Assembly: GCF_900460535.1 (NCBI RefSeq) | Contig: NZ_UHIL01000001.1 | Coordinates: forward strand, 2,666,001 to 2,730,000 | Length of the DNA stretch: 64,000 bases | DNA from: Vibrio parahaemolyticus | GTDB taxonomy: Bacteria > Pseudomonadota > Gammaproteobacteria > Enterobacterales > Vibrionaceae | Reading direction: 5' to 3' | Shown here: positions 36,946 through 52,852 of the stretch, in pieces | How the letters are laid out: each line of letters starts with the position of its first letter | Numbering within the stretch: position 1 is the first letter of the stretch | The notes under the pieces: model-generated | Databases searched by the model: none | Seen by the model: only the letters and a program-made list of their open reading frames with translations | Told to the model about the DNA's origin: nothing | Made by a program: the position numbers and the translations under genes

Positions 36946-38010
36946 CTAAAATTCAAACTGATAAGTAGTTTGATGCTGATAGCAATCCCCAGAGCTCAAC
37001 ACCCCATTGTTGAGTCCCCATTCTGGTTTGTTTGGCCCGTCTGGAAAGTACTGCGTTTCCAACGCAAGGCCGTCATAGCGTTCGCAAGTTTTACTTGCAC
37101 CGGGCGTACCGGCTAAGAAATTACCTGAATAAAACTGGATGGCAGGCTTGGTGGTTTTCACCTTCATCACCACATCTTCTTTTGGTGCAATTAAAACCGC
37201 AGCGACAGATACGCCATCGGTCACTTCAGGCGTGAATACAAAGGCATGATCGTAGCCACCTGCGATTTTCTGATCTTGCTCTGCAAGAAATTCTTGGCCA
37301 ATCGATTTTGGCTCGGTAAAGTCGAAACTGGTACCCGAAACTGGCTTTTGTTCACCGGAAGGAATTAACCCCGCATCTGTTGGCAAGTAATACCCAGCGT
37401 TAAGCTGTAAAGTATGATCCAAACTTTTTGCGCGGCTCGCCTCACCAGCCAAGTTAAAGTAGGCGTGATTGGTTAAATTCACTGGAGATGTTTTGTCGGT
37501 CTTAGCATCATAGGCGATAGCTAGTTCATTCTCGTCAGTGAGCGTGTACGTCACCTTCACATCGAGATTTCCCGGATAGCCTTGGTCACCGTCCGGGGAG
37601 CGAAGTGAAAAAGTGACCTGTTGATCATTTTGCTCTTCAACCTTCCAGCGGCGTTTATCAAACCCTTCTAGGCCACCGTGCAGTGAGTTTTCACCGTTAT
37701 TGATACCAAGTTGATACTTCTCTCCGTCTATCTCAAACTGCCCCTTCGCAATTCGGTTAGCAAAGCGGCCAACAATGGAACCGAAGTAAGCGTCTTGCTT
37801 CATGTGTTCAGCCATATTTGGTGAGCGCAACAACACTTCACGGTTTTCACCATTTACCGGTAATGTGCAACTCAACCACGTCGCACCGATATCCATAAAC
37901 GACGCCGTCATACCATTCGCGTTGGTCAAATGAATCAGATTCGCAGTTTGGCCATCAAACGACGGCGTTTGCGCCATCGCTTGTTCTAGTTGTTGAAAAT
38001 AGGCTTTCAT
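36946..38010 (-). CDS. galM: Aldose 1-epimerase (galactose mutarotase)
   Basis: GalM interconverts beta- and alpha-galactose so that GalK can use it. The product of about 354 residues shows family features FGSIVGRFANRIAKGQF, NNGENSLHGGLEGFDKRRW (with the general His), TNHAYFNLAG (catalytic His) and the C-terminal ALETQYFPDGPNKP (catalytic Glu). Three ATG codons stand in a row at 38008-38016; the third has AAGGA at six bases, so I start there, though the others cannot be excluded. The galK stop codon overlaps that ribosome site. Last gene of galETKM. Confidence 0.94.
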   Translation of the reverse strand: MKAYFQQLEQAMAQTPSFDGQTANLIHLTNANGMTASFMDIGATWLSCTLPVNGENREVLLRSPNMAEHMKQDAYFGSIVGRFANRIAKGQFEIDGEKYQLGINNGENSLHGGLEGFDKRRWKVEEQNDQQVTFSLRSPDGDQGYPGNLDVKVTYTLTDENELAIAYDAKTDKTSPVNLTNHAYFNLAGEASRAKSLDHTLQLNAGYYLPTDAGLIPSGEQKPVSGTSFDFTEPKSIGQEFLAEQDQKIAGGYDHAFVFTPEVTDGVSVAAVLIAPKEDVVMKVKTTKPAIQFYSGNFLAGTPGASKTCERYDGLALETQYFPDGPNKPEWGLNNGVLSSGDCYQHQTTYQFEF

Positions 38011-38019
38011 CATCATTCC

Positions 38020-39180
38020 TTACAGCACTTCAACCAAACCCGCACCATTTTTGGCTTGGCAAACATAAATCGACTCTTTTAAGCACGTAGCCGCTTGGTA
38101 CTTCGCTTCAACTGCCGCTTTCACGTCATCAACCAGTGCTGGCGGTACAAGTGCCACGATGCAACCACCAAAGCCACCGCCAGTCATGCGCACGCCGCCT
38201 TGATCGCCGATCACCTCTTTGACTATCTCCACCAGCGTATCGATTTCTTTTACCGTAATTTCGAAATCATCGCGCATCGAGGCATGAGACTCGGCCATCA
38301 GCTCGCCCATACGCTTCATGTCGTGTGCTCGCAGCGCTTGCGCCGCTTCCACAGTACGATCGTTTTCTGTGATGACATGACGGGCACGCTTGGCCACCAT
38401 TTCATCCAGCTCAGCAACTTTCTCGTTGAACTGCTCAATTGTCACATCACGCAGCGCTTTCACACCGAAAATACGCGCCGCTTCTTCACATTGCTGACGA
38501 CGAGTGTTGTATTCGCTGTCGACTAAACCACGTTTTTTATTCGAGTTTATGATCACGACTGCCATGTCTTCTGGCATAGAGACTGCTTCAGTTTCAAGGC
38601 TACGGCAATCTAATAGCATCGCATGATTTTCACGCCCTTCCGCTGAAATCATTTGATCCATGATGCCGCAGTTGCAACCGACGAATTCGTTCTCAGCTTG
38701 CTGACCGTTTAACGCAATTTCGGCTTGGCTGATCTCAAGATTGAACAGCACTTTGAACGTCTGGCCAATCACCACTTCCAACGCCGCCGATGAGCTCAAA
38801 CCCGCGCCTTGAGGTACGTTGCCGCTGACTGAAATATCCGCCCCAGTAAACTGGTAGCCGCGCGCCAGAAGACACTTCACCACGCCGCGAATGTAGTTCG
38901 CCCACATTTTGTCTTGCTCGAAGGTAATGGCTTGCGTGATATCGAATTCGTCCACTGCGTTACCGTAATCGACCGACACCACACGCACGATATTGTCTTC
39001 ACGCTTTGCCGCCGCCACGACCGTTTGGTAGTTAATGGCACACGGTAGGACAAAACCATCGTTGTAATCGGTGTGCTCACCAATCAAGTTCACACGACCA
39101 GGCGCTTGAATAATATGGCTAGGTGCGTAGCCCAACACTTGCTCAAATGACGCTTTCACATTTTGGATAAGTTCAGACAT
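38020..39180 (-). CDS. galK: Galactokinase
   Basis: GalK phosphorylates alpha-galactose with ATP to galactose-1-phosphate. The 386-residue GHMP kinase has the galactose-binding [18 protein letters not shown] (about residues 26-43), the ATP loop [16 protein letters not shown] and C-terminal [17 protein letters not shown]. coli GalK is 382 residues. It is separated from galT by 109 bases that hold an 11-base-pair inverted repeat, and it nearly touches galM. Confidence 0.96.
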   Translation of the reverse strand: MSELIQNVKASFEQVLGYAPSHIIQAPGRVNLIGEHTDYNDGFVLPCAINYQTVVAAAKREDNIVRVVSVDYGNAVDEFDITQAITFEQDKMWANYIRGVVKCLLARGYQFTGADISVSGNVPQGAGLSSSAALEVVIGQTFKVLFNLEISQAEIALNGQQAENEFVGCNCGIMDQMISAEGRENHAMLLDCRSLETEAVSMPEDMAVVIINSNKKRGLVDSEYNTRRQQCEEAARIFGVKALRDVTIEQFNEKVAELDEMVAKRARHVITENDRTVEAAQALRAHDMKRMGELMAESHASMRDDFEITVKEIDTLVEIVKEVIGDQGGVRMTGGGFGGCIVALVPPALVDDVKAAVEAKYQAATCLKESIYVCQAKNGAGLVEVL

Positions 39181-39211
39181 AGGGACGTTCTCTTAAAATA
39201 GTAATTTGTGT

Positions 39212-39260
39212 GGGATAGCGCGTTGAGCCTAACTTTCTATCTGTAAAGTCGCGCTATCCC
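39212..39260 (-). repeat. 11-base-pair perfect inverted repeat between galT and galK
   Basis: GGGATAGCGCG (39212-39222) and CGCGCTATCCC (39250-39260) with a 27-base loop. In the gal mRNA it would form a very stable stem just before galK. No T-run follows. Confidence 0.85.
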
Positions 39261-39289
39261 GTTATTCGTAATCAGTCCAATTTAAAGAC

Positions 39290-40342
39290 TTAGCATTCTT
39301 TGTAGTGGACATCACTCACATCACGCAGACGTTGCGCCGCTTGCTCTGCGGTAAGGTCACGTTGGCTTTCTGCCAGCATTTCGTAGCCCACCATGAACTT
39401 ACGAACCGTGGCACTGCGCAGCAGTGGCGGATAAAAAAGTGCATGAAGCTGCCAATGGTCGATGTCTGTGCCCTGCTCAAAAAACGGCGCGTAGTGCCAG
39501 CCCATCGAGTAAGGGAAAGAGCATTGGAATAAATTATCGTAACGGCTGGTCAGCTTCTTAATCGCTAGCGCTAAATCGTCTCGTTGCTCATCGCTGAGTT
39601 CGCTCATGCGACGAATGTGCGTTTTCGGCAACAACATGGTTTCGAACGGCCAAGCAGCCCAGTAAGGCACCACCGCCAGCCAGTGTTCGGTTTCCACCAC
39701 GATGCGTGAGCCGTCTTTGAGTTCCGCTTGTACGTAATCCACCAGCAAGTTGCTGCCGTGTTCTTGGTAGTAGACTTTTAGGTTGTGCTCTTTACGCTCG
39801 ATTTCATTTGGTAAGAAGCTGTTCGCCCAGATTTGACCGTGCGGATGAGGCTGAGAACAGCCCATGGTTTCGCCTTTGTTTTCGAACGCCTGAACCCAAA
39901 CGTACTCTTTGCCGAGCTCTTCAATTTGCTCATTCCATGTATCAATCACGCCGCGAATTTTATCCACTGGTAGTTCCGGTAAGGTTTTGCTGTGATCTGG
40001 CGAGAAGCAAATCACTCGGCTCAAACCACGCACACCTTGCGTTTTGAATAGCGGGTTGTTTGACTCCGGTGCATCTGGTGAATCCACCATCAGCGCAGCA
40101 AAATCGTTATTGAACACATAGGTGCCTTGGTAGTCTGGATTAACATCGCCAGAGATACGTTCGTTGGTTGGACAAAGGAAACATTTACCGTCATAGCTTG
40201 GTAGCTCATCCAATGCGGGCTTTTCATCTGCGCCGCTCCAAGGGCGTTTAGCACGGTGAGGTGAAACCAAAATCCATTGCCCAGTCAGAGGGTTGTAACG
40301 GCGGTGTGGATGATCCACTGGGTTAAATTCGACATTCGACAT
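39290..40342 (-). CDS. galT: Galactose-1-phosphate uridylyltransferase
   Basis: GalT exchanges galactose-1-phosphate and UDP-glucose for UDP-galactose and glucose-1-phosphate. The 350-residue product has the HIT-type active site [11 protein letters not shown] (the second His of HPH is the nucleophile), and the zinc-site CFLCPTN near residue 56. Length as in E. coli (348). The ATG lies 82 bases after galE in the same operon. Confidence 0.96.
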   Translation of the reverse strand: MSNVEFNPVDHPHRRYNPLTGQWILVSPHRAKRPWSGADEKPALDELPSYDGKCFLCPTNERISGDVNPDYQGTYVFNNDFAALMVDSPDAPESNNPLFKTQGVRGLSRVICFSPDHSKTLPELPVDKIRGVIDTWNEQIEELGKEYVWVQAFENKGETMGCSQPHPHGQIWANSFLPNEIERKEHNLKVYYQEHGSNLLVDYVQAELKDGSRIVVETEHWLAVVPYWAAWPFETMLLPKTHIRRMSELSDEQRDDLALAIKKLTSRYDNLFQCSFPYSMGWHYAPFFEQGTDIDHWQLHALFYPPLLRSATVRKFMVGYEMLAESQRDLTAEQAAQRLRDVSDVHYKEC

Positions 40343-40424
40343 GTTACTTACTCAACTCTTTAAAATTCTTCAAACTCAGCTTCCCAAAACCGTGAGAAGC
40401 GCAGATGGCAACGCGCGACTACAA

Positions 40425-41444
40425 TTACTCCGGGGAATAGCCACTAGGGTTATTTGACTGCCAGTTCCACGTATCAGCGGTCATTTCAGCCACCGTGCGT
40501 ATTGCTTTCCAGCCTAGTTCACGCTCAGCTTTTTCCGTGCTTGCCCAACATTCAGCAATATCCCCAGGACGACGCGGGCATAACTCGTAAGGCACTGGTT
40601 TACCGCAAGCGGTCGCGAACGCATCCACCATCTCAAGTACGCTCGATCCTTTACCTGTACCTAAGTTGTAAATGTGCAAACCCGATTTCTCACCCACCGA
40701 TTTCAAAGCCGCAATATGGCCATCGGCCAGATCCATCACATGGATGTAATCGCGCACGCCAGTGCCATCAGGTGTTGGGTAATCGCTACCGAATACCGCG
40801 AGTTTTTCTCGGCGGCCAACAGCGACTTGGGCGATAAATGGCATCAGGTTATTGGGAATGCCTTGTGGGTCTTCCCCCATGCAGCCCGATGGGTGCGCGC
40901 CAACTGGGTTGAAGTAACGCAGTAAGGTGATGCTCCAGTCGTTTTCAGCATGGAACAGATCGCTTAAGCATTGCTCCACCATATATTTGCTGCGTCCGTA
41001 TGGGTTGGTGGTTGCGCCTGTTGGTGAATCTTCCGTAATCGGCACTATTTCTGGGTCACCGTAAACCGTTGCCGATGAACTGAATACGATGCTTTTCACG
41101 CCCGCTTTACGCATGCTGCGCGCTAACACCAATGAGCCATTGACGTTGTTGTCGTAGTACTCAAGTGGTTTTGCCACCGATTCGCCAACCGCTTTGAGGC
41201 CAGCAAAGTGGATCACGGCTTGGATGTCGTGCTGCGCGAATACCGTATCCAAAAAGGCTTCGTCACGGATGTCACCTTGGTGGAACGCAGGCTGTTTGCC
41301 AGTCAGCGCTTCAATACGGTTTAACACGTCCAGTTTGGCGTTACACAAGTTGTCGACGATGATAGGTTCCATTCCCGCTTCAATCATCTGAACGCAAGTG
41401 TGACTACCGATGTATCCCATACCGCCTGTGACAAGAACTTTCAC
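40425..41444 (-). CDS. galE: UDP-glucose 4-epimerase
   Basis: GalE interconverts UDP-galactose and UDP-glucose with bound NAD. The 339-residue SDR protein begins MKVLVTGGMGYIGSHT (NAD-binding GxxGxxG), has FSSSATVYGDP and the catalytic Tyr/Lys in NPYGRSKYMVEQ, and GVRDYIHVMDLADGHI. The start is a GTG at 41442-41444 with GGAG eight bases upstream. It is the first gene of galETKM; a GalR operator is about 150 bases upstream. Confidence 0.96.
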   Translation of the reverse strand: MKVLVTGGMGYIGSHTCVQMIEAGMEPIIVDNLCNAKLDVLNRIEALTGKQPAFHQGDIRDEAFLDTVFAQHDIQAVIHFAGLKAVGESVAKPLEYYDNNVNGSLVLARSMRKAGVKSIVFSSSATVYGDPEIVPITEDSPTGATTNPYGRSKYMVEQCLSDLFHAENDWSITLLRYFNPVGAHPSGCMGEDPQGIPNNLMPFIAQVAVGRREKLAVFGSDYPTPDGTGVRDYIHVMDLADGHIAALKSVGEKSGLHIYNLGTGKGSSVLEMVDAFATACGKPVPYELCPRRPGDIAECWASTEKAERELGWKAIRTVAEMTADTWNWQSNNPSGYSPE

Positions 41445-42810
<1,366 letters not shown>

Positions 42811-42834
42811 AAACACCCTCAAAACTGCTCAAAT

Positions 42835-42862
42835 AAAGCACTGAATTTTCAGTGCTTTTTAT
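42835..42862 (+). terminator. Rho-independent terminator of ebgR
   Basis: AAAGCACTGAA (42835-42845) pairs with TTCAGTGCTTT (42848-42858), followed by T. Confidence 0.88.
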
Positions 42863-42983
42863 TTCTTCTTTTATTTTCTACCGAATTTTTACTGTTTTTA
42901 CTTTCCAAAACAATCTAGAACGCATTCCTTTACTCTGATCACATCTTGCTCAATATTGGTCATTTAAAACGTGACCAAGTTAA

Positions 42984-43000
42984 AGTAAAACGTTTTCACT
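42984..43000. promoter_or_regulatory. GalR-like site upstream of ebgA
   Basis: AGTAAAACGTTTTCACT has the central AACGTT and the TTTTCAC arm of LacI/GalR-family sites, but the other arm is shorter by one base. Confidence 0.5.
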
Positions 43001-43008
43001 GATTTATT

Positions 43009-43027
43009 TTAGTAAAACTTTTACTAA
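43009..43027. promoter_or_regulatory. Perfect palindrome, candidate EbgR operator
   Basis: TTAGTAAAACTTTTACTAA: two perfect 9-base arms around a single C. The half-site TTTTACTAA also occurs at 41727-41735 upstream of ebgR. It is about 130 bases before ebgA. Confidence 0.6.
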
Positions 43028-43105
43028 TATCTTTCTCAGATTATTCATAAGCATTTTTCACAATACATCGGCCGTTGTTTTTGCACTGATGTTGAGCCGC
43101 GATGA

Positions 43106-46711
<3,606 letters not shown>

Positions 46712-46719
46712 AACAAGAG

Positions 46720-46755
46720 AAGGGCTGTGGTCACAGCATTACAAGCCCTTCCTCC
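46720..46755 (+). terminator. Hairpin between ebgC and ygjI (weak terminator or attenuator)
   Basis: AAGGGCT (46720-46726) pairs with AGCCCTT (46744-46750), and inside it GCTGTG/CACAGC forms a competing stem. The tail CCTCCCT has few T, so termination may be partial. Confidence 0.5.
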
Positions 46756-46786
46756 CTACAATTCCAACGTGATTCACCGGAGATAG

Positions 46787-48223
<1,437 letters not shown>

Positions 48224-48250
48224 CACAGACTCTCAATGACAAACATTCTG

Positions 48251-48276
48251 GGCACCCTTTGGTGCCCTTTTTTATA
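48251..48276. terminator. Rho-independent terminator of ygjI
   Basis: GGGCACC (48252-48258) pairs with GGTGCCC (48263-48269), followed by TTTTTTAT. It touches the 3' end of the convergent LysR gene. Confidence 0.88.
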
Positions 48277-49216
48277 TGTGAGAGGTAATGGTCGAAGAAA
48301 CCAGCTCGCGTAGCCAAATGCCTTTGTCTTCATTGTTTCGGCTGGAATGCCACAGCATGGCAATATCAAAATCCGCAACGGCGATCGGCGGCTTAACAGT
48401 AATGAGATCGTCCGAAAAGCCCTCCGCCAACGCCATTTTTTCTGGCACGATGGCAATGAGATCGCGCTTTTTCAATAAATGCCGAATAGTGAGAAAGTTG
48501 CGCGACGCCACGGTGACTTTACGGCTCAAGCCATGTTCTGCGAGCTTTTGGTCTACTTGTGTCTTTAAGCTCCCATCGGGACTTACCAGAGCTTGCTCTA
48601 TGTTCGCGAACGCTTCCAGAGACAGCTGTGTTTCCCCTTTCAATACCTGTTTATCACACATACACACGTGTTTTTCCGTGTACAAGTACAAGCTCTCAAA
48701 GTTGTCATCCAACACTGGCATGCTGCCAATAATGACATCGAGCTTTTCGTGCTCAGTTAATGCCACGTAGTTGCTACGATTGACGTTAATAAAACTGATC
48801 TGGGCCTCTGGTGCGCGCTGGCGTATTTCGTCATAAAGCCGAGGAGCAAAAATAAACTCGGCATAATCCGTTAACCCAATGCGACATACACCCGCGTAAT
48901 TTTCAGGTTGGAAGGCTGACTTAGTGAGCAAGTCTTTGGCGATAGAGTCCAGCAAATGATGCACGGTAGGCGCGATGTGGTGAGCGTGCTCGGTGGGCTC
49001 CATCTTGTGTCCTTTTCGCTCAAAAAGCGGGTCGTCAAACAACAACCTTAAACGAGACAAACTATGACTCATCGCCGACTGGCTAACGTAATTTTTCTCT
49101 GCCGCGACGCTAACGCTTCGATGTCGATACAAGTAGGAAAACGTCACCAATAAGTTCAAGTCAATGTTGCGCCACTGAATGTCCTCTTTCACCTCAACAC
49201 CTTCATCCCATTTCAT
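48272..49216 (-). CDS. LysR-family transcriptional regulator
   Basis: A 314-residue LysR protein: helix-turn-helix (NLLVTFSYLYRHRSVSVAAE, then YVSQSAMSHSLSRLRLLFDD) and an effector domain from about residue 100 (AGVCRIGLTDYAEFIFAP). The SxLRxxFDDPLFERxG pattern is of the NodD/LeuO-like branch. It is divergent from chrA with 88 bases between starts and is the likely regulator of that gene. The start is at ATG 49216; a GTG eight codons in has a better-placed GAAGG and is an alternative. Confidence 0.85.
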   Translation of the reverse strand: MKWDEGVEVKEDIQWRNIDLNLLVTFSYLYRHRSVSVAAEKNYVSQSAMSHSLSRLRLLFDDPLFERKGHKMEPTEHAHHIAPTVHHLLDSIAKDLLTKSAFQPENYAGVCRIGLTDYAEFIFAPRLYDEIRQRAPEAQISFINVNRSNYVALTEHEKLDVIIGSMPVLDDNFESLYLYTEKHVCMCDKQVLKGETQLSLEAFANIEQALVSPDGSLKTQVDQKLAEHGLSRKVTVASRNFLTIRHLLKKRDLIAIVPEKMALAEGFSDDLITVKPPIAVADFDIAMLWHSSRNNEDKGIWLRELVSSTITSHI

Positions 49217-49304
49217 TCATAAATGAAATTAAATCTATCAATTTGAGTCATTTTAGAGCATCCGATAAATTAGCAACAATGCTTTTTAGATAAACAGGCT
49301 CGAC

Positions 49305-50444
49305 ATGTTCACCATCTTCAAAACTTTTTTCTGGCTGGGTTGGTTCAGCTTCGGCGGCCCTGCGGCTCATATTGGTTATTTTCGACAAACCTTTGTTGAG
49401 AAACTGAAATGGCTTGATGACAGCGAGTACGCGCAAATTGTCGCGCTCAGTCAGTTTTTGCCGGGACCGGGCTCAAGCCAAGTCGGCTTTGCATTGGGTT
49501 ATAAACGCGGCGGTTTAGGTGGCGCATGCGCAGCATTTGTCGGATTCACGCTTCCTTCGGTGATCATCATGTTGGCGCTGGCGATGGTGAGCAGCCAAAT
49601 CACCGACACCGCAGTGTTCCAAAACATCGTTCACGGCCTAAAACTGCTCGCAGTCGTCGTCGTGGCGGATGCGACTTGGGGCATGTACAAAAACTTCTGT
49701 CAAAGCAAACTGACCGCGGGTTTGTGCGTCGCGACTGCGATTGCGTTGCTGGTGGCACCAAGCATCATGACGCAAATGTTCGTGTTGCTCGTAGCAGGTT
49801 TTGTCGGCATGCGATATCTGAAGAAAGACTCCGCGCCATCAGCCGAGCCGTTTAAACCGTCTATCACGCCATTGGCTCTATTTGCGGTGCTTTTACTCGG
49901 CTTACCGTTAGTAGCTCATACGTTGCCTTTGCTTGGGCTGTTTAGTGATTTTTTCCAAGCTGGTAGTTTAGTGTTTGGTGGCGGTCATGTGGTGCTACCG
50001 CTTCTGCAAAACATTGTTGGCGACCAGCTCAGCCAAGATGCATTTTTAACAGGCTACGCCGCTGCACAAGCTGTACCGGGGCCAATGTTCACCTTTGCGA
50101 CTTTTATTGGTTATGAGCTTTCGGATACGCCAATTTTAGGCGCGCTGATCGCAACGCTTGGCGTATTCCTCCCAGGGTTTCTTTTACTGCTTGGCGTTCT
50201 TAAAAACTGGCAAGCACTGGCAGGAAAACCGCTGGTCTCCGGCGCTATCAACGGTGTCAATGCCTCGGTAGTAGGGTTACTACTCGCGGCACTTTACCAG
50301 CCAGTATTTAGCAGCGCAGTTGTTGCTCCCATCGACATGGCGTTAGTGGTTGCGGGTTTCTATCTACACCAAAAGCTCAACCTTTCGGTGCTGTGGATGA
50401 TCGTGTTTTTTGTGGCGGCAGGCCTTGTCACGGGCATGATGTAG
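49305..50444 (+). CDS. chrA: Chromate transporter (CHR family)
   Basis: A 379-residue membrane protein of the long-chain CHR family, with two homologous halves of about six helices each. Signature stretches are FFWLGWFSFGGPAAHIGYF and LSQFLPGPGSSQVGFALGY in the first half and FQAGSLVFGGGHVVLPLL and AAQAVPGPMFTFATFIGY in the second. Characterised members export chromate; many of unknown substrate exist, so chromate resistance is inferred only. Single gene with a terminator. Confidence 0.88.
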   Translation: MFTIFKTFFWLGWFSFGGPAAHIGYFRQTFVEKLKWLDDSEYAQIVALSQFLPGPGSSQVGFALGYKRGGLGGACAAFVGFTLPSVIIMLALAMVSSQITDTAVFQNIVHGLKLLAVVVVADATWGMYKNFCQSKLTAGLCVATAIALLVAPSIMTQMFVLLVAGFVGMRYLKKDSAPSAEPFKPSITPLALFAVLLLGLPLVAHTLPLLGLFSDFFQAGSLVFGGGHVVLPLLQNIVGDQLSQDAFLTGYAAAQAVPGPMFTFATFIGYELSDTPILGALIATLGVFLPGFLLLLGVLKNWQALAGKPLVSGAINGVNASVVGLLLAALYQPVFSSAVVAPIDMALVVAGFYLHQKLNLSVLWMIVFFVAAGLVTGMM

Positions 50445-50480
50445 CCTGCTGATACGCCAACTATTGAACCCAGATAAACT

Positions 50481-50509
50481 ACGGGTACTCAAATACGAGT
50501 GCCCGTTTT
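50481..50509 (+). terminator. Rho-independent terminator of chrA
   Basis: ACGGGTACTC (50481-50490) pairs with GAGTGCCCGT (50497-50506), followed by TTTC. Confidence 0.85.
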
Positions 50510-50557
50510 CTCAACTAAGCTTAATGATATTGGAAGGATAGAGATGACGGATCATCG

Positions 50558-51670
50558 ATGGAACAAGACAACAATTACGAGCTCAACCTGAGCTGGCAGA
50601 AAAAGGGCGTCGCTTTCTTCAATCAATTGCGAGAGGATATAGTTGCAGATAAAAGCATCTATTTTTATTGCCTTATCACAGCCATCCTGCTTTATGCCTT
50701 AGCAGTGTACTTAAAACTCCCAGTTCAATACTCATTTACTACCTACCTCGAAACTCTTTATTTAGCTTGTTACAGCGCAGGGCTTGTGTGGTGCAGTTAC
50801 TACTATTTGTATCTGCTTGTTCGCCGTGAGAAACACCCCACCAAACAGTTTCTACGTAAGCTCAAGACCATCGTTTTCCCGCTCAGTCGAACCTGCTCAA
50901 TTCTGATTTTGTTATTGGCGCTCAACATCGTCTTTTCAAATTACACCTTCTTAAAATCCATCATCCCCTTGCTACACCCTTACGGTGTTGATCAGAGCTT
51001 GATTGAACTCGACCGCTGGCTACATTTTGGCAACGACCCGTGGGTGATTACTCACGCTATTTTCTCAAGCCCTTGGGCATCTCTGGCAATCAATACCGCC
51101 TACAATGCTTGGTTCTTTTTTATGTGGGTGACGCTGTTTTTCTTTGTACTGTACAAGAAGGCACGAGTATTACGCTTACAGTTTTTACTCACGTTTCTGC
51201 TGACTTGGATGATCAACGGCAGCCTATTTGCGACCACGTTTTCATCAGTAGGGCCGTGTTATTTGGAGCTTTTGAACGGTGATGATCTTTTTGCTCCTTT
51301 AATGCAGAGATTGAACGAGCAAAGTACGTTTTTAGAAAGCGTTGGTGCATTTCCATTATGGGCTTTACAAACTCAGGATTACCTTTGGCAAAGCTATGTA
51401 ACGCAGGTAAATGGCATCGGTTCTGGCATCTCTGCCATGCCAAGTATGCACGTATCCATTGCGGTGTTAATGGCGCTATGCACTTACCGTCTCAATAAAA
51501 CATTGGGATACTTTGCCTGTGCTTTTGCGGTCATCATTCAAATAGGTTCGGTCCATTTGGGATGGCATTACGCGGTTGATGGCTATTTTTCTGTGCTTTC
51601 AACCTTGGCGATTTGGAAAGCGGTAGGATGGGCGCTAACGAGCCATACTCCCCAAACAAAAGTTACTTAA
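50558..51670 (+). CDS. PAP2-family membrane phosphatase (inositolphosphotransferase-like)
   Basis: A 370-residue protein with about six to eight membrane segments. The C-terminal third carries the PAP2 active site: GISAMPSMHVSIAVL (motif 2, with the SMH His) and SVHLGWHYAVDGYFS (motif 3, with the catalytic His and Asp), as in the Aur1/inositolphosphorylceramide-synthase-like PAP2_3 subfamily. It probably hydrolyses or transfers a lipid phosphate at the periplasmic face; the substrate is unknown. A terminator follows that also ends the tad operon. Confidence 0.75.
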   Translation: MEQDNNYELNLSWQKKGVAFFNQLREDIVADKSIYFYCLITAILLYALAVYLKLPVQYSFTTYLETLYLACYSAGLVWCSYYYLYLLVRREKHPTKQFLRKLKTIVFPLSRTCSILILLLALNIVFSNYTFLKSIIPLLHPYGVDQSLIELDRWLHFGNDPWVITHAIFSSPWASLAINTAYNAWFFFMWVTLFFFVLYKKARVLRLQFLLTFLLTWMINGSLFATTFSSVGPCYLELLNGDDLFAPLMQRLNEQSTFLESVGAFPLWALQTQDYLWQSYVTQVNGIGSGISAMPSMHVSIAVLMALCTYRLNKTLGYFACAFAVIIQIGSVHLGWHYAVDGYFSVLSTLAIWKAVGWALTSHTPQTKVT

Positions 51671-51715
51671 CCAAAAGTTACCTAACGCTACGAACTCTCC
51701 ATCAAAACCCAAAAT

Positions 51716-51753
51716 AAAAAGCCACTCTCGCCATAGCAGCGGAGTGGCTTTTT
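51716..51753. terminator. Rho-independent terminator, bidirectional
   Basis: AAAAAGCCACTC pairs with GAGTGGCTTTTT across a 14-base loop; it lies between the PAP2 gene and tadD and works on both strands. Confidence 0.9.
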
Positions 51754-51817
51754 CGTTGAATATTTACTCTGTCAGATAACGGCAGTGATTGAAGAAATCG
51801 CCTCTGGTTTCGTTACC

Positions 51818-52834
51818 CTATTGTAAGAACACTTTCGATGTATCTTGTCGCTCGCGAACTATCGCAAGAGCGCGCTCTAGGTTTTTGTTGGCTAACTCAT
51901 AGTAGGCCGGGTTCTTATCAATCGCTTGCTGCAAGTAAGGAATCGCTTCGTCCGGCTTGCCTTGCAGAATTAAAAAGTACCCCACGTTATTTAACGCTTC
52001 AGGCTCGGTCATATGACGGCTGAAAATGCTCAGCGCTTGTCTTGGTTGGTCTTTCGCAAGCGCAATCAATCCTAAGTTGTTAATTGCCCTTTCATCACTC
52101 GGTTTGATGCTCAAAGCCGCTTGAGTAAAGTGCGCCGCTTTTGAGTACTCTTTTTCCATGTAGTACGAGTATCCCAAACTGACTAATGCGTTAACGTTTC
52201 TCGGGTCAATATCCAACCCTTTTCTGATCAGTGCTTGTGCTACGCCGTGATCGCCCCGGACGTCATACAATACGCCTAAACCAGAATACGCAGCCACTGG
52301 CGATTTATCGTCGTAACGATAAGTGGCTACAGTCTCTGTCGTGATGTTGTCGTTGGTGATGTTCGGGTTGCCTTTCATACGGATTTGGTCGGCATTAAGT
52401 GCGCGAATGTAATAACTCTTACCGACGTCTTTTTCGCCACGCTTGGTGTACAGCGTGCCAAGTTCTTGTAAGGAACCAATGTTGTCAGGATTTTCTGCAA
52501 GCGATGCACGAAAGGCTTTATCCGCCAGTTCGTAGTTCTCGCGAGCTAAGTGAATACGCCCGACGGTGTATAGCGTTTTGTCCTTATGCACCGCGTTAGG
52601 GAAAGAAAGGGAGCGAATGTATTCATACAATGCCAAATCGACATTTTTGTTGGTAAGCGCAATATCACCGCGCGAGATAGCCTCTTCCTCAGTTTTGGGC
52701 GGCTCATCATTGGTGAGCGACTCAACGGGTTTGCCAGAATACAAGCTGGAATCAAAATCGGATGCTTGTTCATTTGTTGCACATGCAGTGAGCACCAACA
52801 ACGAGATGATGACGTATTTCTTAATCCACAACAT
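51818..52834 (-). CDS. tadD: Tad pilus lipoprotein with TPR repeats
   Basis: A 338-residue lipoprotein: signal peptide with lipobox LLVLTAC (Cys at about residue 18), then about five to six tetratricopeptide repeats (for example YELADKAFRASLAENPDNIG, NVNALVSLGYSYYMEKEYSK). TadD helps the RcpA secretin assemble at the outer membrane in Aggregatibacter. It is the last gene of the operon in view and sits 18 bases after tadC. Confidence 0.88.
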   Translation of the reverse strand: MLWIKKYVIISLLVLTACATNEQASDFDSSLYSGKPVESLTNDEPPKTEEEAISRGDIALTNKNVDLALYEYIRSLSFPNAVHKDKTLYTVGRIHLARENYELADKAFRASLAENPDNIGSLQELGTLYTKRGEKDVGKSYYIRALNADQIRMKGNPNITNDNITTETVATYRYDDKSPVAAYSGLGVLYDVRGDHGVAQALIRKGLDIDPRNVNALVSLGYSYYMEKEYSKAAHFTQAALSIKPSDERAINNLGLIALAKDQPRQALSIFSRHMTEPEALNNVGYFLILQGKPDEAIPYLQQAIDKNPAYYELANKNLERALAIVRERQDTSKVFLQ

Positions 52835-52852
52835 AACTATCCCTATTTTTAT

